Source of the DNA: Caballeronia sp. dw_19
Lineage (GTDB): Bacteria > Pseudomonadota > Gammaproteobacteria > Burkholderiales > Burkholderiaceae
Assembly: GCF_018449515.1 (NCBI RefSeq)
Contig: NZ_JAAVUQ010000005.1
Span: 124,001 to 188,000, forward strand
DNA: 64,000 nt
Reading direction: 5' to 3'
Shown: positions 61,546-64,000 of the stretch, piece by piece
Position numbering within the stretch: the first letter of the stretch is position 1
How the letters are laid out: every line of letters starts with the position of its first letter
Notes under the pieces: generated by a model
Databases searched by the model: none
The model's input: the letters and a program-made list of their open reading frames with translations, nothing else
Told to the model about the DNA's origin: nothing
Position numbers and translations under genes: made by a program

Positions 61546-64000
61546 ATGTTGACCGAACGGCTTTTCGCACGCTCGGCGCGCTCGAAGGGCAAACCCAACG
61601 ACTCGGCGCCGACCCGCTGGCACCACGGACCGTGGTGGTCAAACTCGTACTTGCTGACCCCGTTGATCTCGATCCTGGTCTTCCTGGTCGTGATGAGCCT
61701 GATTTTGTGGAGTCTCAACCGGCGCGAGCAGCAACAGCAGGAAGACACGCTCTACCGTAACGTGGCTTGGGCGCAGCAACAAATCAGGCTTTCCATGACT
61801 GGCGCGCAGGAGCAGATTCAGGCTTTGGCGCGTGACATCGCGACGGGTCATGGGGACCCGCAGACGTTCCAGAGTTCCACCGGCGACATCATGCAGGGGC
61901 ATCCCGAAATCCTCTACATGAACTGGTACACGGCGCAGCACAAGCCCCGCTGGCCGAATACCCCGCTGCCCGTGCTCGGTTCACGGCTCGCCAAGCCCAC
62001 GGACGCGCAGATGGACGACGCCGTCCAGTCCGCCTTCGACGAAGCCCGCACCAGCCGCCGGCAGGTCTACTCGCCACTTCTGTACGACGATTTAGGCAAT
62101 GGCTACATCACGTTGCAGACGCCGGTTTATCGCGACCGCGATTTTCTCGGGTCCATTGCGGCGGTGTTTTCCATCGAGGGGATTCTCAAGCATGACATCC
62201 CCAGCGAACTCTCCGCCAAGTACAAGATTTCCATTACCGACCTGAACAATCGCGAACTCGCGACCACGTCCAGCCGGCCGCGCCTGCCGCGCGACATGTT
62301 CTATGACCTGCCGCTCGATCCGCCGGGACAAGGGGTATCGGTACGCGTTTATTCGTATCCGCAACTGACGAATTTCACGAACAACACGCTCGTCTGGCTG
62401 GTCGCCGGCTTGTCTTGTTTTGTGTTGTGGAGTTTGTGGAGCCTCTGGAAACACACCCGGCAACGCTTTGAAGCGCAACAAGCGCTCTACGCCGAGGCGT
62501 TCTTCCGCCGGGCGATGGAAAATTCAGTGCTGATCGGTATGCGCGTGCTCGACATGCACGGCCGCATCACGCACGTGAATCCCGCGTTTTGCCGGATGAC
62601 CGGCTGGGACGAAAGCGATCTCGTGTCCAAAGTGGCGCCCTTTCCGTACTGGCCGAAAGACGCATATCCGGAAATGCAGCGGCAACTGGATATGACCTTG
62701 CGCGGCAAGGCGCCTTCATCCGGCTTCGAATTGCGCGTGCGTCGCAAGGACGGTTCGTTCTTCCATGCGCGGCTTTATGTCTCGCCGTTGATCGATAGTT
62801 CAGGTCGGCAGACCGGCTGGATGTCGTCGATGACCGACATTACCGAGCCGCGCCGCGCTCGTGAAGATCTCGCCGCCGCGCATGAACGCTTCACCACCGT
62901 GCTGGAAAGCCTCGACGCGGCGGTATCCGTGCTCGCCGCCGACGAAGCCGAACTGCTGTTCGCGAATCGCTATTACCGGCACCTGTTCGGGATTCGCCCG
63001 GACGGCCATCTCGAACTGGCGGGCGCGGGTTTCGACACGGCGCAGGCGTCGTCGGATTCCATCGATATGGTCGACACATATGCCGGCCTGCCCGCCACCG
63101 CGCTGACCGAAAGCACCTCGGACGCGCAGGAAGTGTATGTGGAGAGCATCCAGAAGTGGTTCGAAGTGCGCCGCCAGTACATTCAGTGGGTGGACGGCCA
63201 TCTCGCGCAGATGCAGATTGCGACCGACATCACCACGCGCAAGCAAGCGCAGGAACTGGCCGATCAGCAGGAAGAAAAGCTGCAGTTCACCAGCCGTTTG
63301 ATGACGATGGGCGAAATGGCGTCGTCGTTGGCGCACGAGTTGAACCAGCCTTTGGCCGCGATCAATAATTACTGTTCGGGTTGCGTTGCACTGGTCAAAT
63401 CGGGCCGCATGACGCAGGACGCGCTGTTGCCCGTGCTCGAAAAAACGGCGCAGCAAGCGGTGCGCGCGGGCATGATCATCAAGCGCATTCGCGAATTCGT
63501 GAAGCGCAGCGAACCGAAACGCCAGCCTACGCGCGTGGCGGATATCGTCGCGGACGCCGTCGGCCTCGCAGAAATCGAAGCGCGCAAACGCAAGATTCGC
63601 ATTCTCACCGAGATCCGCTCGCGTATGCCCGTGATTCATGTGGACCCGGTGCTGATCGAGCAGGTGCTCGTGAACTTGTTGAAAAACGCCGCGGAAGCCA
63701 TGCACGATGCCAAGCCGAACGCCGTCGATCCTGTGATCCGCGTGCTCGTGCAGCGCGTGGACGGCGGGTTTGTCTGCGTGAGCGTAGTGGACCAGGGGCC
63801 CGGCGTGGACGAAGCCACGGCCGAGCGCCTTTTCGAACCTTTCTACAGCACCAAGTCCGACGGTATGGGCATGGGCTTGAACATTTGCCGATCGATCATA
63901 GAATCGCATCGTGGACGTCTTTGGGTGGTGAACAATATCGATGCCTCCGGCACCGTGACGGGCGCCACATTCCATTGCAGTTTGCCAATCGGAGAAGCCG
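61546..64000 (+). CDS. FixL-like PAS sensor histidine kinase, 5' part (3' end outside the window)
   Basis: This frame is open to the right edge, coding at least 818 residues. Two membrane segments (about 35-58 and 278-296) bracket a periplasmic sensor domain. Two PAS domains follow (about 320-440, FFRRAMENSVLIGMRVLDMHG; and about 445-560). Then comes a HisKA domain with H597 in SSLAHELNQPLAAINNY, N-box LLKNAAEAMHD, D-box DQGPGVDE and G-box GMGMGLNICRS (about 770). Without a visible haem-binding pocket residue set I cannot call it an oxygen sensor. A response-regulator gene probably follows outside the window. It is divergent from aceE. Confidence 0.9.
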   Translation, partial: MLTERLFARSARSKGKPNDSAPTRWHHGPWWSNSYLLTPLISILVFLVVMSLILWSLNRREQQQQEDTLYRNVAWAQQQIRLSMTGAQEQIQALARDIATGHGDPQTFQSSTGDIMQGHPEILYMNWYTAQHKPRWPNTPLPVLGSRLAKPTDAQMDDAVQSAFDEARTSRRQVYSPLLYDDLGNGYITLQTPVYRDRDFLGSIAAVFSIEGILKHDIPSELSAKYKISITDLNNRELATTSSRPRLPRDMFYDLPLDPPGQGVSVRVYSYPQLTNFTNNTLVWLVAGLSCFVLWSLWSLWKHTRQRFEAQQALYAEAFFRRAMENSVLIGMRVLDMHGRITHVNPAFCRMTGWDESDLVSKVAPFPYWPKDAYPEMQRQLDMTLRGKAPSSGFELRVRRKDGSFFHARLYVSPLIDSSGRQTGWMSSMTDITEPRRAREDLAAAHERFTTVLESLDAAVSVLAADEAELLFANRYYRHLFGIRPDGHLELAGAGFDTAQASSDSIDMVDTYAGLPATALTESTSDAQEVYVESIQKWFEVRRQYIQWVDGHLAQMQIATDITTRKQAQELADQQEEKLQFTSRLMTMGEMASSLAHELNQPLAAINNYCSGCVALVKSGRMTQDALLPVLEKTAQQAVRAGMIIKRIREFVKRSEPKRQPTRVADIVADAVGLAEIEARKRKIRILTEIRSRMPVIHVDPVLIEQVLVNLLKNAAEAMHDAKPNAVDPVIRVLVQRVDGGFVCVSVVDQGPGVDEATAERLFEPFYSTKSDGMGMGLNICRSIIESHRGRLWVVNNIDASGTVTGATFHCSLPIGEA

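Noticed and set aside
62800-63975. 391-codon open frame opposite the histidine kinase
   Set aside because: His/Arg-rich, no domain; kinase motifs are clear on the plus strand.

Overview
The window is GC-rich, densely coded DNA from a beta-proteobacterium of the Burkholderiaceae, most like Paraburkholderia, Caballeronia or Burkholderia. I infer this from protein similarity and gene order recalled from that family: pyrG-kdsA-eno-ftsB, dapA-bamC-MBL hydrolase, a phasin beside an aceE-aceF-lpd operon, and iscRSUA-hscBA-fdx-iscX preceded by a low-molecular-weight tyrosine phosphatase. Nearly everything is chromosomal housekeeping. I see no tRNA, rRNA, CRISPR array, prophage or insertion sequence.

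Layout. 1-7.3 kb: 3' part of lplT, a DUF883 membrane protein, a two-gene accessory cassette (unknown protein plus HEPN protein), mutS and a secreted phosphoesterase-like protein. 7.4-21.7 kb: slyD, roxA, a small Ala/Ser-rich lipoprotein, then leftward groups (dapA-bamC-MBL; site-2 protease-trpS-methyltransferase; YciO/YrdC-PHP phosphatase; DUF455-hydrolase), then rightward gamma carbonic anhydrase, hslO and a lipoprotein. 21.8-33.4 kb, leftward: pyrG-kdsA-broken DUF1330-eno-ftsB, a hydrolase, and lolC-lolD-tatD-comEC. 33.8-41.7 kb, rightward: a higBA toxin-antitoxin pair, an RpfE-like gene, recJ, prfB with its programmed frameshift, lysS and a glycine-zipper protein. 41.8-48.8 kb, leftward: the complete isc operon, a tyrosine phosphatase and a small exported protein. 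49-54.3 kb: a Gly-rich lipoprotein, an IclR regulator, a PBP7-type endopeptidase, a histone-deacetylase-like protein and a phasin. 54.4-64 kb: lpdA-aceF-aceE read leftward, and a FixL-like PAS histidine kinase read rightward off the right edge.

How the genes work together. The isc block is a full iron-sulphur assembly line, and its promoter carries two adjacent copies of an IscR type-1-like site, so feedback control is readable from the DNA. lolC/lolD, bamC, kdsA and the PBP7 homologue serve the envelope. prfB, lysS, trpS, roxA and yrdC-type genes serve translation. The pyruvate dehydrogenase subunits are one operon whose E3 carries two lipoyl domains.

Most interesting points. (1) The HEPN cassette at 1753-2900 is bracketed by a diverged direct duplication of about 290 bp that includes a decayed second copy of the DUF883 gene's 3' end, so it is an insertion into the DUF883-mutS junction. 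(2) comEC carries a 9-bp minisatellite coding a collagen-like Gly-Gln-Arg/Leu tract beside a metal-binding motif. (3) Tandem IscR sites lie upstream of iscR. (4) A net 13-nt insertion breaks the DUF1330 gene. (5) E3 has a double lipoyl domain sharing long identical DNA runs with aceF. (6) The higBA promoter overlaps a perfect inverted repeat and its mRNA may be leaderless.
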